Shown here piece after piece: positions 1-7,169 of a stretch of DNA of 41,147 bases (positions are counted from its first letter, which is position 1; the number at the start of each line of letters is the position of its first letter). The notes beneath the pieces were generated by a model. That model made no database searches and was not told where the DNA came from. It saw only the letters and a list, made by a program, of their open reading frames with translations. Origin of the DNA: a virus. Where the stretch lies: positions 1 to 41,147 of the IMG/VR virus record IMGVR_UViG_3300022939_001455. The stretch is one strand, 5' to 3'. Made by a program: the position numbers and the translations under genes.

Positions 1-1
1 C

Positions 2-694
2 GATGCTAATATGATGGATACTTCTCTTGATGATTTAAAAATTATGCCAAGAGATGTATATGAAAAACGAATTAATCGTATTAAAGATAAAACAACTGGT
101 AAACTTGTTGTAAAAGAATATCCAACTGGTTCTGCTCATGCTGGACATTTCCGACATCTATTAAATGAATTAAAGATGAAACGTGGATTTACTCCAGACG
201 TTATCTTTATTGATTATTTAAATATATGTGCTTCATCTCGAGTTAAAGGCGCGGCTCAAGCAAACTCTTATACACTTGTAAAATCAATTGCAGAAGAAAT
301 TCGTGGTCTTGCAATGGAGTTTAATTGCGCTATTGTAACATCTTCTCAATATAATAGAGATGCTTATGGAAACTCTGATGTAGATCTTACAAATACTTCA
401 GAATCTATGGGTATTACTCATACCGCGGATTGTATACTTGGTATTATATCATCTGAAGATCTTGATAATCTTGGCCAAATTATGTTTAAACAATTGAAAA
501 ATCGTTGGAATGATTTGAACTATTATCGTAGATTTGTAGTTGGTATTGATAGATCTAAAATGCAAATATATGATCTCGAAGATAATGCACAACAAAATAT
601 TCAAAATGATAATCCAACTGCTAATACAACACCAAATGGACCAGCTTTTGGACAATCTAAGAAAACATTATTCTCAGCAGGCGGCATTGTATAA
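2..694 (+). CDS. 41: Replicative DNA helicase, T4 gp41-like (C-terminal part)
   Basis: This is the C-terminal part of a DnaB/gp41-type hexameric helicase that unwinds the phage replication fork and pairs with the gp61 primase (encoded at 16275). The frame is open to the left edge, so the N-terminus lies outside the window; the first internal ATG is at 11. The RecA-like core is recognisable from the Walker B stretch VIFIDYLN and the following SQYNR segment, which resembles the DnaB motif H3/H4 region. A Gln/Asn/Pro-rich tail of about 40 residues ends the protein. T4 gp41 is 475 aa; about 231 codons are seen here. Identification is by family resemblance from memory. Confidence 0.88.
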   Translation, partial: DANMMDTSLDDLKIMPRDVYEKRINRIKDKTTGKLVVKEYPTGSAHAGHFRHLLNELKMKRGFTPDVIFIDYLNICASSRVKGAAQANSYTLVKSIAEEIRGLAMEFNCAIVTSSQYNRDAYGNSDVDLTNTSESMGITHTADCILGIISSEDLDNLGQIMFKQLKNRWNDLNYYRRFVVGIDRSKMQIYDLEDNAQQNIQNDNPTANTTPNGPAFGQSKKTLFSAGGIV

Positions 695-697
695 ATA
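690..697 (+). promoter_or_regulatory. T4-type late promoter box TATAAATA
   Basis: An exact match to the T4 late-promoter -10 element (recognised by gp55-loaded RNA polymerase in T4). It overlaps the helicase stop codon and lies 24 bp before the ATG at 722. The same box precedes 7170, 11792 and 15363. In such AT-rich DNA chance matches occur, so the support comes from the shared placement in front of head-type genes. Confidence 0.6.
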
Positions 698-721
698 TAC
701 CTAAACAGTAAAGGTATAACA

Positions 722-1543
722 ATGAAGGGTTTTAAAAAATATATCAATGAAACAGTTGGCGTGGGCGGTCTTGCGTATGAAGCAAAAGTACGTAAGTCTG
801 TAATTCAAACTTTAAAAAACAGAGCGTTTTCAAAAGATAAACGTATTACTCTTAAACCAGACAATGCTGGTGGATTTGCTTCTAATGTAGTAGATATGTA
901 CCTTACTTTAGATGGTAAAGATGTTCCTGTAGAAATTAAAATGGATAAAGATGCTCAAATGGGCGGACCATCTGTTAAGATTAATAAAGGAAAACCATAC
1001 GGACTTTCAAAAGCAGGTGAAGATCTTGAAGATGATGTACAAGAAATGATTATCAATGCTGTTAAGTCAAAAGAAAGACCTATCAGAAATTATATCAAGC
1101 AAATGAAAACGCTAGAGCCAATTGAGCTACATAAGCAAGCTGGCGTATACGAAGTTCCATTCAAAACAACAAAAGAAGCTTGGGCAATATTACAGAAAAA
1201 AGGTTTACTCAAACCTATCAATACTATAGTTAAATATAATACTAAATTTATTCATGATTGGTATGCAAGAAAAAAATGTTATTATATTCAAATTGGTAAA
1301 TTGGGTATGTTCTATTTACAAAAAAATCCATTAGGTTTAAAAATTCCACAACTTAAAGCAGATATAGAAATTTATGTTCGCTTGACTCGTTCTGGTTCTG
1401 GCGGAACTAAAGCATATCCAACACAAAGATCATCTCAAATCAGAGCAATTGCTAGTCTAAAAGTAAAAGGTGGTAAATCTCCATTATCTTTAGATAATCC
1501 AAAAGATGTAGAAGAAATATTTAATCAAATGATGAGCAAGTAA
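722..1543 (+). CDS. PD-(D/E)xK nuclease-like protein with capsid-targeting-like N-terminus
   Basis: A 273-aa protein not recognised as a named family. Residues E20, D58 and E71-I-K73, within beta-strand-like surroundings, fit the helix-E, D, ExK pattern of PD-(D/E)xK nucleases, so a DNA-cutting or DNA-binding role is possible. The N-terminus (MKGFKKYINE) resembles the short capsid-targeting sequences of T4 internal head proteins, and I8-N-E10 fits the I/L-x-E site of the T4 prohead protease gp21. A TATAAATA box lies just upstream, which fits late expression. The next gene at 1545 carries a similar nuclease-like signature. The fold and the packaging are both inferred from short motifs only. 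Confidence 0.5.
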   Translation: MKGFKKYINETVGVGGLAYEAKVRKSVIQTLKNRAFSKDKRITLKPDNAGGFASNVVDMYLTLDGKDVPVEIKMDKDAQMGGPSVKINKGKPYGLSKAGEDLEDDVQEMIINAVKSKERPIRNYIKQMKTLEPIELHKQAGVYEVPFKTTKEAWAILQKKGLLKPINTIVKYNTKFIHDWYARKKCYYIQIGKLGMFYLQKNPLGLKIPQLKADIEIYVRLTRSGSGGTKAYPTQRSSQIRAIASLKVKGGKSPLSLDNPKDVEEIFNQMMSK

Positions 1544-1544
1544 A

Positions 1545-2552
1545 ATGGCAACATTTACTGCTATGAATTTTCCTCGCGAAGGCAATGAAGATTTTAATAG
1601 AGCAGGATATAGAACAGTATATGCTCCGTCATCAAATGCAAATACTTTTAAATATGCAAAAGGATTTCCATTAGCACAAGATACATATTTGTATACTGAT
1701 GATGGTCAGCCTATAAGAAAACTAAATAAAGGTTCTCATGTTCATTTCTTATATCCTTCTAGATTAGTTCATAATTTAGATATAGGTATTTCTAGAAGAG
1801 GTACATATAGCGCCATTTCTACTAAAAGTCATAAAGGTAGAGTAGAAGGATATATTTTAATTAGTCATGTAATTAAACCAGCCGGCGGAGCACAAAATAG
1901 AGTTGCTTCGGGTTCAGCCTCACAAAAAGCTGTTGCTGATGCAGTACAAAATATAGCATTCAAACATGATTATGATTATAAATTTATTTCTATGGCTAGG
2001 CCGGGATCTAATGCGCCAGATTTAATATGTGAAGTCGATGGCCACAAAACTCAGTTTGAAATTAAAGGCGCCGGAAGTGATAATGCACCTATTACATTTT
2101 TTGATAAATCGGTAAGTAGGATTAGAAAAACTCCAAAAATTATAGATGATATATCAAAATTATTTGCTACTCATAATAAACTTAAATTAGTAAAAAAAGA
2201 TTTTGTTAGTGTTATTGATTATTTTAGAGCAGAAAATAACGAGTTTGGGTTTCCTGGAGATGATGGAGCTCCAAAGTCCGGTAAAATACCACCATTTTTT
2301 ACAACAACAAGTAGACCATTATTATTAAAATTACATAAGTTAATATTACGTCATTTTGCTGAAGGTGGAGATAACTACTTTGTAATAAATAATAGAAGTA
2401 ATAATACTTTTAAATTTTATTATACTGAATACGGGCAAAATATTTTGCATTTAAAAGATCTTCCAGAGTTTAGTTCTTTTTCATTAGCAACATATGGTGG
2501 AGCTTCTAGTGGATCTATGCGCGCAGGTTTAAAAATAAAATTAAGAGATTAA
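1545..2552 (+). CDS. PD-(D/E)xK nuclease-like protein
   Basis: A 335-aa protein starting one base after the preceding stop codon, so translation is probably coupled. The middle holds a clear PD-(D/E)xK-type core: P158-D159, then E172-I-K174 after a short turn, as in Holliday-junction resolvases and restriction-type nucleases. Residues about 55-110 are beta-rich and end in GYILISHVIKP, which could be a small SH3-like barrel. It lacks the capsid-targeting-like N-terminus seen in the genes on either side. Function is inferred; a DNA-processing nuclease is the best guess. The C-terminal 150 residues carry no motif I recognise. Confidence 0.5.
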   Translation: MATFTAMNFPREGNEDFNRAGYRTVYAPSSNANTFKYAKGFPLAQDTYLYTDDGQPIRKLNKGSHVHFLYPSRLVHNLDIGISRRGTYSAISTKSHKGRVEGYILISHVIKPAGGAQNRVASGSASQKAVADAVQNIAFKHDYDYKFISMARPGSNAPDLICEVDGHKTQFEIKGAGSDNAPITFFDKSVSRIRKTPKIIDDISKLFATHNKLKLVKKDFVSVIDYFRAENNEFGFPGDDGAPKSGKIPPFFTTTSRPLLLKLHKLILRHFAEGGDNYFVINNRSNNTFKFYYTEYGQNILHLKDLPEFSSFSLATYGGASSGSMRAGLKIKLRD

Positions 2553-2594
2553 AAACGTTGTACTTTTTAATAAAAATAGGTTATAATATAACTA

Positions 2595-3827
2595 ATGGTT
2601 AGAACATTTAAACAACATTTAACAGAAGATAAAAATGTACATATGGAACACCTCGAAGATTCTATACTGAATCTTGGTGTTGATGGTACACGCTCTGCAA
2701 TTAATTTTTTGCGCAGTGTAAGAGATATGTTGGCAGGTAATGCTAAATCTGGTGTAAATGTAACAGTTAAATGGGATGGTGCTCCTGCAGTATTTGCTGG
2801 AACAGATCCTGAAGATGGTAAATTCTTTGTTGCGAAGAAATCAATTTTTAATAAAGTACCAAAAGTATATAAAACAAATGCTGATATAGATGCAGATACT
2901 GATGGTGATTTAAATGCTAAATTAAAACTTGCTTTAGCCGAGCTACCTAAACTCGGTATTAAAGGAGTTGTACAAGGTGATTTTTTATATGATAAAAAAG
3001 ATATTAAAACGGTTAACATTATGGGAGTCCCGCATATTACTTTCCATCCTAATACGATTGTTTACGCGGTACCTAAAGATAGTGACCTCGCGAAAGAAAT
3101 CCTCGGATCCAAGATCGGAGTGGTATGGCACACAACATACACAGGAAACTCAATTAAAGAACTGTCTGCTTCTTTTGGAAAAGAGATTGCAAGCGGTCTC
3201 AAAAAAACGAAAGGAGTCTGGTCAGTAGATGCTGTCTATAAAGATGTTTCTGGTAATGCTACAATGACTGGAAAAGAAACTGCTTTTGTTACTAAAAAGC
3301 TTTCAGAAGCTGGTATGTTATTTAGAAAAATTAAAAAAGAAACATTTAATGGTATTTCAGATAATCCTGATACATTAATGAGAGTTAAAACTTTTATTAA
3401 TACAAAAATTAGAGAAGGCCAACGAATTGGAAATACGAGAATATTTGTTAAGCAATTACAGGACTATATAAATAATGTATATCAAAAAGATGCAGACAAA
3501 AAGAAAACAGAGAAGGGTAAGGCAAGTTCGTTTGCAAAACGTGATGCAACTTTGGAGTATTTCAAAAAAACACCCGCATCTCAGATAACAATGATGTTTG
3601 ATTTGTATAATTTAATTATAGATATTAAACATATAATTATTAGTAAATTAGATAAAGCAAAGAGAATAGGAACGTTCTTAAGAACAGATAATGGTTATGA
3701 AGTAACAGAACAAGAAGGTTTTGTTGCAATCGATCACATGGGTAAAAACGCAGTTAAACTTGTTGATCGTCTTGGATTTAGTAGAGCTAATTTCTCAGAC
3801 AAATATATTAAAGGTTGGCAAAAATAA
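2595..3827 (+). CDS. Ligase-fold covalent nucleotidyltransferase (putative RNA/DNA ligase-like)
   Basis: A 410-aa protein with the spaced motifs of the ATP-dependent ligase/capping-enzyme superfamily: motif I K59-W-D-G62 (the lysine that would carry AMP), a motif III-like V-Q-G-D-F at about 126-130, motif IV-like E373-G-F-V, and motif V-like K387-L-V-D-R. A 100-200 residue insertion separates III and IV. The N-terminus (MVRTFKQHLTED) resembles T4 capsid-targeting peptides, with L9-T-E11 as a gp21-type cleavage site. This protein group is usually called unknown in marine phages. It could seal RNA or DNA or adenylylate another target. The ATG has no good Shine-Dalgarno. The stop abuts the next ATG. 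Confidence 0.6.
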   Translation: MVRTFKQHLTEDKNVHMEHLEDSILNLGVDGTRSAINFLRSVRDMLAGNAKSGVNVTVKWDGAPAVFAGTDPEDGKFFVAKKSIFNKVPKVYKTNADIDADTDGDLNAKLKLALAELPKLGIKGVVQGDFLYDKKDIKTVNIMGVPHITFHPNTIVYAVPKDSDLAKEILGSKIGVVWHTTYTGNSIKELSASFGKEIASGLKKTKGVWSVDAVYKDVSGNATMTGKETAFVTKKLSEAGMLFRKIKKETFNGISDNPDTLMRVKTFINTKIREGQRIGNTRIFVKQLQDYINNVYQKDADKKKTEKGKASSFAKRDATLEYFKKTPASQITMMFDLYNLIIDIKHIIISKLDKAKRIGTFLRTDNGYEVTEQEGFVAIDHMGKNAVKLVDRLGFSRANFSDKYIKGWQK

Positions 3828-4565
3828 ATGGCTCAATATTATCCAAGTGAAGATTTACATCTAAATATAGCAAGAGGACTTGTTAAAGGTACTTCATTTA
3901 TCCACAAGTTTGGTGCCGTTCCTGCTTTAAGTATTAATGTAACGGGGTCGGTTTGGGATATTAATGATACATTGTATCCTTGGGCAGCATTAGATACTCC
4001 TGCTGTTGTGAACGTTAAAAGAAATAACATAGCAGACGAAGGTCATACAGTTACAGTTCAAGGCTTGGATTCTGATTATAATTTTCAAGAGGAAGAAATT
4101 GTAATTTCAGGTACTGACACTCTTAGTACTAAACTATTCCGTAGAGTAAATCGCGCATTTTGTACTGCAGGTGGTGAAACAAATACTGGCAATATTGATA
4201 TTGAAGCAGGCGCAGCTGGCGGAACAATTGTTGCTCGTATTACTGCAGGTAAAGGTCAAACACTAATGGCTGTTTATACTGTTCCTGCAGGAAGTACGGC
4301 ATATATTACACAAGGGGTTTCTTCAGTTCAAGGTGGCGGGCAAGCAACAGGTGATATGATGATTCGCCAATTTGGTCAAGATACTTTCCGTGTTGGGCAT
4401 AGTTTTGAAGTAACTTCAGATGGTGGAGCTTATTTCTATCCATTCAGTGTCCCTGTAGCAGTATCTGAAAAATCTGATATTGATGTTAGAGCAAAAGCTG
4501 CTGGTAATAATTCTCGTGTTACTTCAGCATTCGATATAATTTTAATTAAAAATGGACTTGGCTAA
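3828..4565 (+). CDS. Putative virion structural protein
   Basis: A 245-aa, Gly/Thr/Ala/Val-rich, beta-strand-rich protein with no transmembrane or catalytic motif. The start codon follows the preceding stop directly. Composition (few Lys/Cys, many short alternating hydrophobic strands, repeated GGT/AGG turns) is typical of phage tail or decoration proteins. I recall similar proteins annotated as structural in marine T4-like phages, but cannot name the component. It sits between the ligase-like gene and the surface-modification cassette, so an attachment structure that becomes modified is conceivable, though that is speculation. Confidence 0.45.
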   Translation: MAQYYPSEDLHLNIARGLVKGTSFIHKFGAVPALSINVTGSVWDINDTLYPWAALDTPAVVNVKRNNIADEGHTVTVQGLDSDYNFQEEEIVISGTDTLSTKLFRRVNRAFCTAGGETNTGNIDIEAGAAGGTIVARITAGKGQTLMAVYTVPAGSTAYITQGVSSVQGGGQATGDMMIRQFGQDTFRVGHSFEVTSDGGAYFYPFSVPVAVSEKSDIDVRAKAAGNNSRVTSAFDIILIKNGLG

Positions 4566-4607
4566 ACTCAATAAATAAAAAATATATTTTGTAAATGGAG
4601 AAATATT

Positions 4608-5168
4608 ATGGGTATAATTCGTGACCGTGGTAATGATGGTGGCAATATTTGGAGATGGGACACTCTCATCAGATTCATTAAAGAAAACAATTATAAAACA
4701 GGCGCTGAACTTGGAGTGCACGATGGTGTAAGCTTCAAAAATATGGTAAAACGTTGTCCTGAATGTAATTTAGTTGGTGTTGATTTATATGAATCACAAC
4801 CAGAAAATAATGGTCCAGAAAAATGGACACCAGGCGAAAATGGACATGCTTGGGATCATAAACGTTATTACACAGATTTATTAAACTTTTGTCATAATCA
4901 TGATAACGCTGTTATTATTAAAGATTATACAACAAATGTCGCAGAACAATATCCAGACGGCCATTTCGATTTTGTATTTATTGATGCTGATCATGGATAT
5001 GAAGGTTGCTTAAGAGATATTAAAGCTTGGCACCCTAAAGTCCGTGAAGGCGGTAGAGTTATTGGTCATGATATTCACTTTCCTACAGTACAAAAAGCTG
5101 TTACAGAATTTTACGGAGAAAACTCTTGGAACACCGAAGATGATTTCATTTGGTGGATTCAAAAATAA
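4608..5168 (+). CDS. Class I SAM-dependent methyltransferase
   Basis: A 186-aa protein with a class I methyltransferase core: motif I around residues 26-31 (AELGVHDG, binding S-adenosylmethionine), an acidic end of beta-2 (GVDLYE), then a DFVFIDADHGYEG segment and a REGGRVIGHD strand. This pattern matches the Methyltransf_24 group, which often acts on sugars or small molecules. A GGAG Shine-Dalgarno precedes the ATG. Its stop overlaps the next start by one base, and it opens a four-gene cassette with two glycosyltransferases and a sulfotransferase, so a glycan substrate is likely. The exact substrate cannot be told. Confidence 0.75.
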   Translation: MGIIRDRGNDGGNIWRWDTLIRFIKENNYKTGAELGVHDGVSFKNMVKRCPECNLVGVDLYESQPENNGPEKWTPGENGHAWDHKRYYTDLLNFCHNHDNAVIIKDYTTNVAEQYPDGHFDFVFIDADHGYEGCLRDIKAWHPKVREGGRVIGHDIHFPTVQKAVTEFYGENSWNTEDDFIWWIQK

Positions 5169-5812
5169 TGATTGAAAAGAAACTTTCACAAATTTGGATT
5201 GGTCCAAAGCCTGCTCCATTAAAATGGATGTATACTTGGAGAGATAAACATCCAGGCTGGGAGTATTCTATTTTTACTGATGAAATGTTAAAATCTCGTA
5301 AGTGGCATAATCAACATTTAATAGAACATTATTATAATACTGCAAAATGGCCTGGCGTTTCCGATTTAATTCGTTATGAATTATTGTATGAACGGGGTGG
5401 ATTTTGGCCTGAAGCAGATATGGAATGTTTAAATGACACTACAGAATTATTTGTAGCACCTGACGATCATGCATATACATGTTATGAAAATGAAAAAGGT
5501 AGAGAAAACTTTGTACAACCAATTATGGCTGCTAATCCAGAAAATCAATTTGTTAAACATATAATTGATACACTTCATAAATTAAAACCACAAGATCTTA
5601 AAGAACCTTGGATGTCAACAGGGAATGCATTTCTTGCAAATCATGTTGTTAATTGGAAAGATAAATTAACTATATGGCCTTCACATTGGTTCATCCCTTT
5701 ATTTTATATTGGTGGAGCAAAGCGCTATGACGGACCTGATAAAGTGTATGCAGACCACAAATGGGGGTCCACAGGCCATGCAAATAGTGTATCATATGAT
5801 AGAGGAATATAA
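5168..5812 (+). CDS. Glycosyltransferase, GT32-like (DXD sugar transferase)
   Basis: A 214-aa protein resembling the short GT32/Gly_transf_sug group: IPKxIHQIW-type opening (here LSQIWIGPKP, residues 6-15), WEYSIFTDE, then SDLIRYELLYERGGFW at 65-80 followed by E82-A-D84, a variant of the usual metal-binding DXD. It would transfer a sugar from a nucleotide donor in the cytoplasm. I chose the ATG at 5168 because it overlaps the previous stop (TAATG) and starts where family members start; the TTG at 5150 would add six residues inside the previous gene. The Asp-to-Glu change in the DXD may alter metal use. Confidence 0.72.
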   Translation: MIEKKLSQIWIGPKPAPLKWMYTWRDKHPGWEYSIFTDEMLKSRKWHNQHLIEHYYNTAKWPGVSDLIRYELLYERGGFWPEADMECLNDTTELFVAPDDHAYTCYENEKGRENFVQPIMAANPENQFVKHIIDTLHKLKPQDLKEPWMSTGNAFLANHVVNWKDKLTIWPSHWFIPLFYIGGAKRYDGPDKVYADHKWGSTGHANSVSYDRGI

Positions 5813-6471
5813 TGTATATATCACACAAATATAAATTAATATTTTTAAGAACACCTAAAACAGCAAGTAGTAGTTTATCAGAATTTTTTATTAAAAATAT
5901 TCCTGATGATTACGCGATTTATACTCCAGTAGAAGATTCTAATATTCCTGGAACGTTAAATCCAGATATTATTAATAAGTATAAAATTAATTTTAAATAT
6001 TATCATTTTACATTAGAAGATTTAGTTAATAATGAAATTATAACAGAAGAACAAGCAAAAACATATAAATCATTTGCTGTTATAAGAGATCCAGTTGATA
6101 GACAAAAAAGCTTTTATTATTTCTATAAAAACTGGAAAGGTAGGCATTCACCTGCATCATTAGATGAATATAAAGCCTGGACTTCAAATGGTTCATTTAT
6201 TGGAGAACCAAACTCTGCTATTAAACAAACAGATATTCTTTCTATAAACGAAGAAATTATTGGTAATTATTGGTTATATGAAAACATAAATGATGAATTA
6301 AATAATCTTATGAATGAATTACATTTGCCTGTTAAGTATCCATTAACTAATCATAAAAATGGTTATAGAAAAAATAGAGATAATGAAATTGTATTTGATG
6401 ATCAGTCTATGAGTGATTTAAGAAATGCATTTACTAAAGACTTTGAAATATATGAAAGCTTACATTCTTAA
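5812..6471 (+). CDS. Sulfotransferase family protein
   Basis: A 219-aa PAPS-dependent sulfotransferase-like protein. Residues 13-21 (RTPKTASSS) match the 5'-phosphosulfate-binding loop (PKTGSTS type), and IRDPVDR near residues 91-97 matches the 3'-phosphate-binding motif. It would move a sulfate group from PAPS to a sugar or another hydroxyl. The start overlaps the previous stop by one base and the end overlaps the next gene by 20 bases, so the four-gene cassette is translationally coupled. Sulfotransferases are found in some marine phages. Acceptor unknown; a host or virion glycan is the reasonable guess given its neighbours. Confidence 0.75.
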   Translation: MYISHKYKLIFLRTPKTASSSLSEFFIKNIPDDYAIYTPVEDSNIPGTLNPDIINKYKINFKYYHFTLEDLVNNEIITEEQAKTYKSFAVIRDPVDRQKSFYYFYKNWKGRHSPASLDEYKAWTSNGSFIGEPNSAIKQTDILSINEEIIGNYWLYENINDELNNLMNELHLPVKYPLTNHKNGYRKNRDNEIVFDDQSMSDLRNAFTKDFEIYESLHS

Positions 6472-7135
6472 AATTGATACACCTATTTCAAATGAGTATG
6501 CTAAAACATGTGCAGACTCTTGTGATAAAGTAGGATTAAACTGGGAATATTTTAATGGATACCAAAATATGACCGGTGCTGCAGCATGGGGATTAACAGG
6601 TATTAAAACTCAATTTAATGAAGCTTATCGTTATATAGAAAATCCAAATGCTGCTCAAAAAGCAAATGCTTGTAGTGCTGGACATGCCGCAATATGGAAA
6701 AAAATTGCAGAAGGTCCAGATGATATTGGTATTGTATTAGAACATGATGCAATAATGCTTCAACCAATAACTATTCCTATTCCTGAAAATATGATTGTAA
6801 CTCTTGGTTATAAAATGCCAGATATAGAAAGATATGATCATGTTGCAGCAGGCCTTCCTACTGAAATTATTCCTATTCGTGGTCATGAAGGTGCGCATGC
6901 ATATGCAATGACTAAAAATACTGCGCAGTTTCTTGTAAACGAAATAGAAGCAAGAGGTGTTATGAGTGCAGTTGATAATGCTTATTTTATTATGGGACAA
7001 AGAAGTACTAGAGTTCCATTAGGAATAATGTCACCTACGCCTGCAATTGGTTGGTTAAGAGAATCAACAATCTGGGGTGGATCAGCATATAGAAACTATA
7101 ATTTTATACCTTCCTTTCAGGAAAATTATAAATAA
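6452..7135 (+). CDS. Glycosyltransferase, GT25-like
   Basis: A 227-aa protein resembling the GT25 (LPS biosynthesis) family: MKAYILKID opening, ACSAGHAAIWKKI at about 73-85 (family version ACxxSHxxxWKKI), V-L-E97-H-D99-A in place of the DXD-type LEDDA, and GAHAYAMTKNTAQFLV, which matches the family's GTxAYxISxxxAxxLL. I prefer the ATG at 6452 over 6425 because family members begin with this strand and the earlier ATG lies deeper inside the sulfotransferase. A TATAAATA box overlaps its stop and belongs to the next gene. It closes the glycan-modifying cassette. Confidence 0.68.
   Translation: MKAYILKIDTPISNEYAKTCADSCDKVGLNWEYFNGYQNMTGAAAWGLTGIKTQFNEAYRYIENPNAAQKANACSAGHAAIWKKIAEGPDDIGIVLEHDAIMLQPITIPIPENMIVTLGYKMPDIERYDHVAAGLPTEIIPIRGHEGAHAYAMTKNTAQFLVNEIEARGVMSAVDNAYFIMGQRSTRVPLGIMSPTPAIGWLRESTIWGGSAYRNYNFIPSFQENYK
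7127..7134 (+). promoter_or_regulatory. T4-type late promoter box TATAAATA
   Basis: Exact T4-late -10 consensus at the end of the GT25-like gene, 35 bp before the ATG at 7170. Placement is like the boxes before 722, 11792 and 15363, all putative head genes. Confidence 0.6.
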
Positions 7136-7169
7136 CAGTAACTAACAATAATTATTTTAGGATTTTATC

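Noticed and set aside
2558-2587. TTGTAC-18-TATAAT promoter-like sequence
   Set aside because: The -10 would end only seven bases before the ATG at 2595, giving an almost leaderless transcript, and the -35 is imperfect. More likely AT-rich chance.
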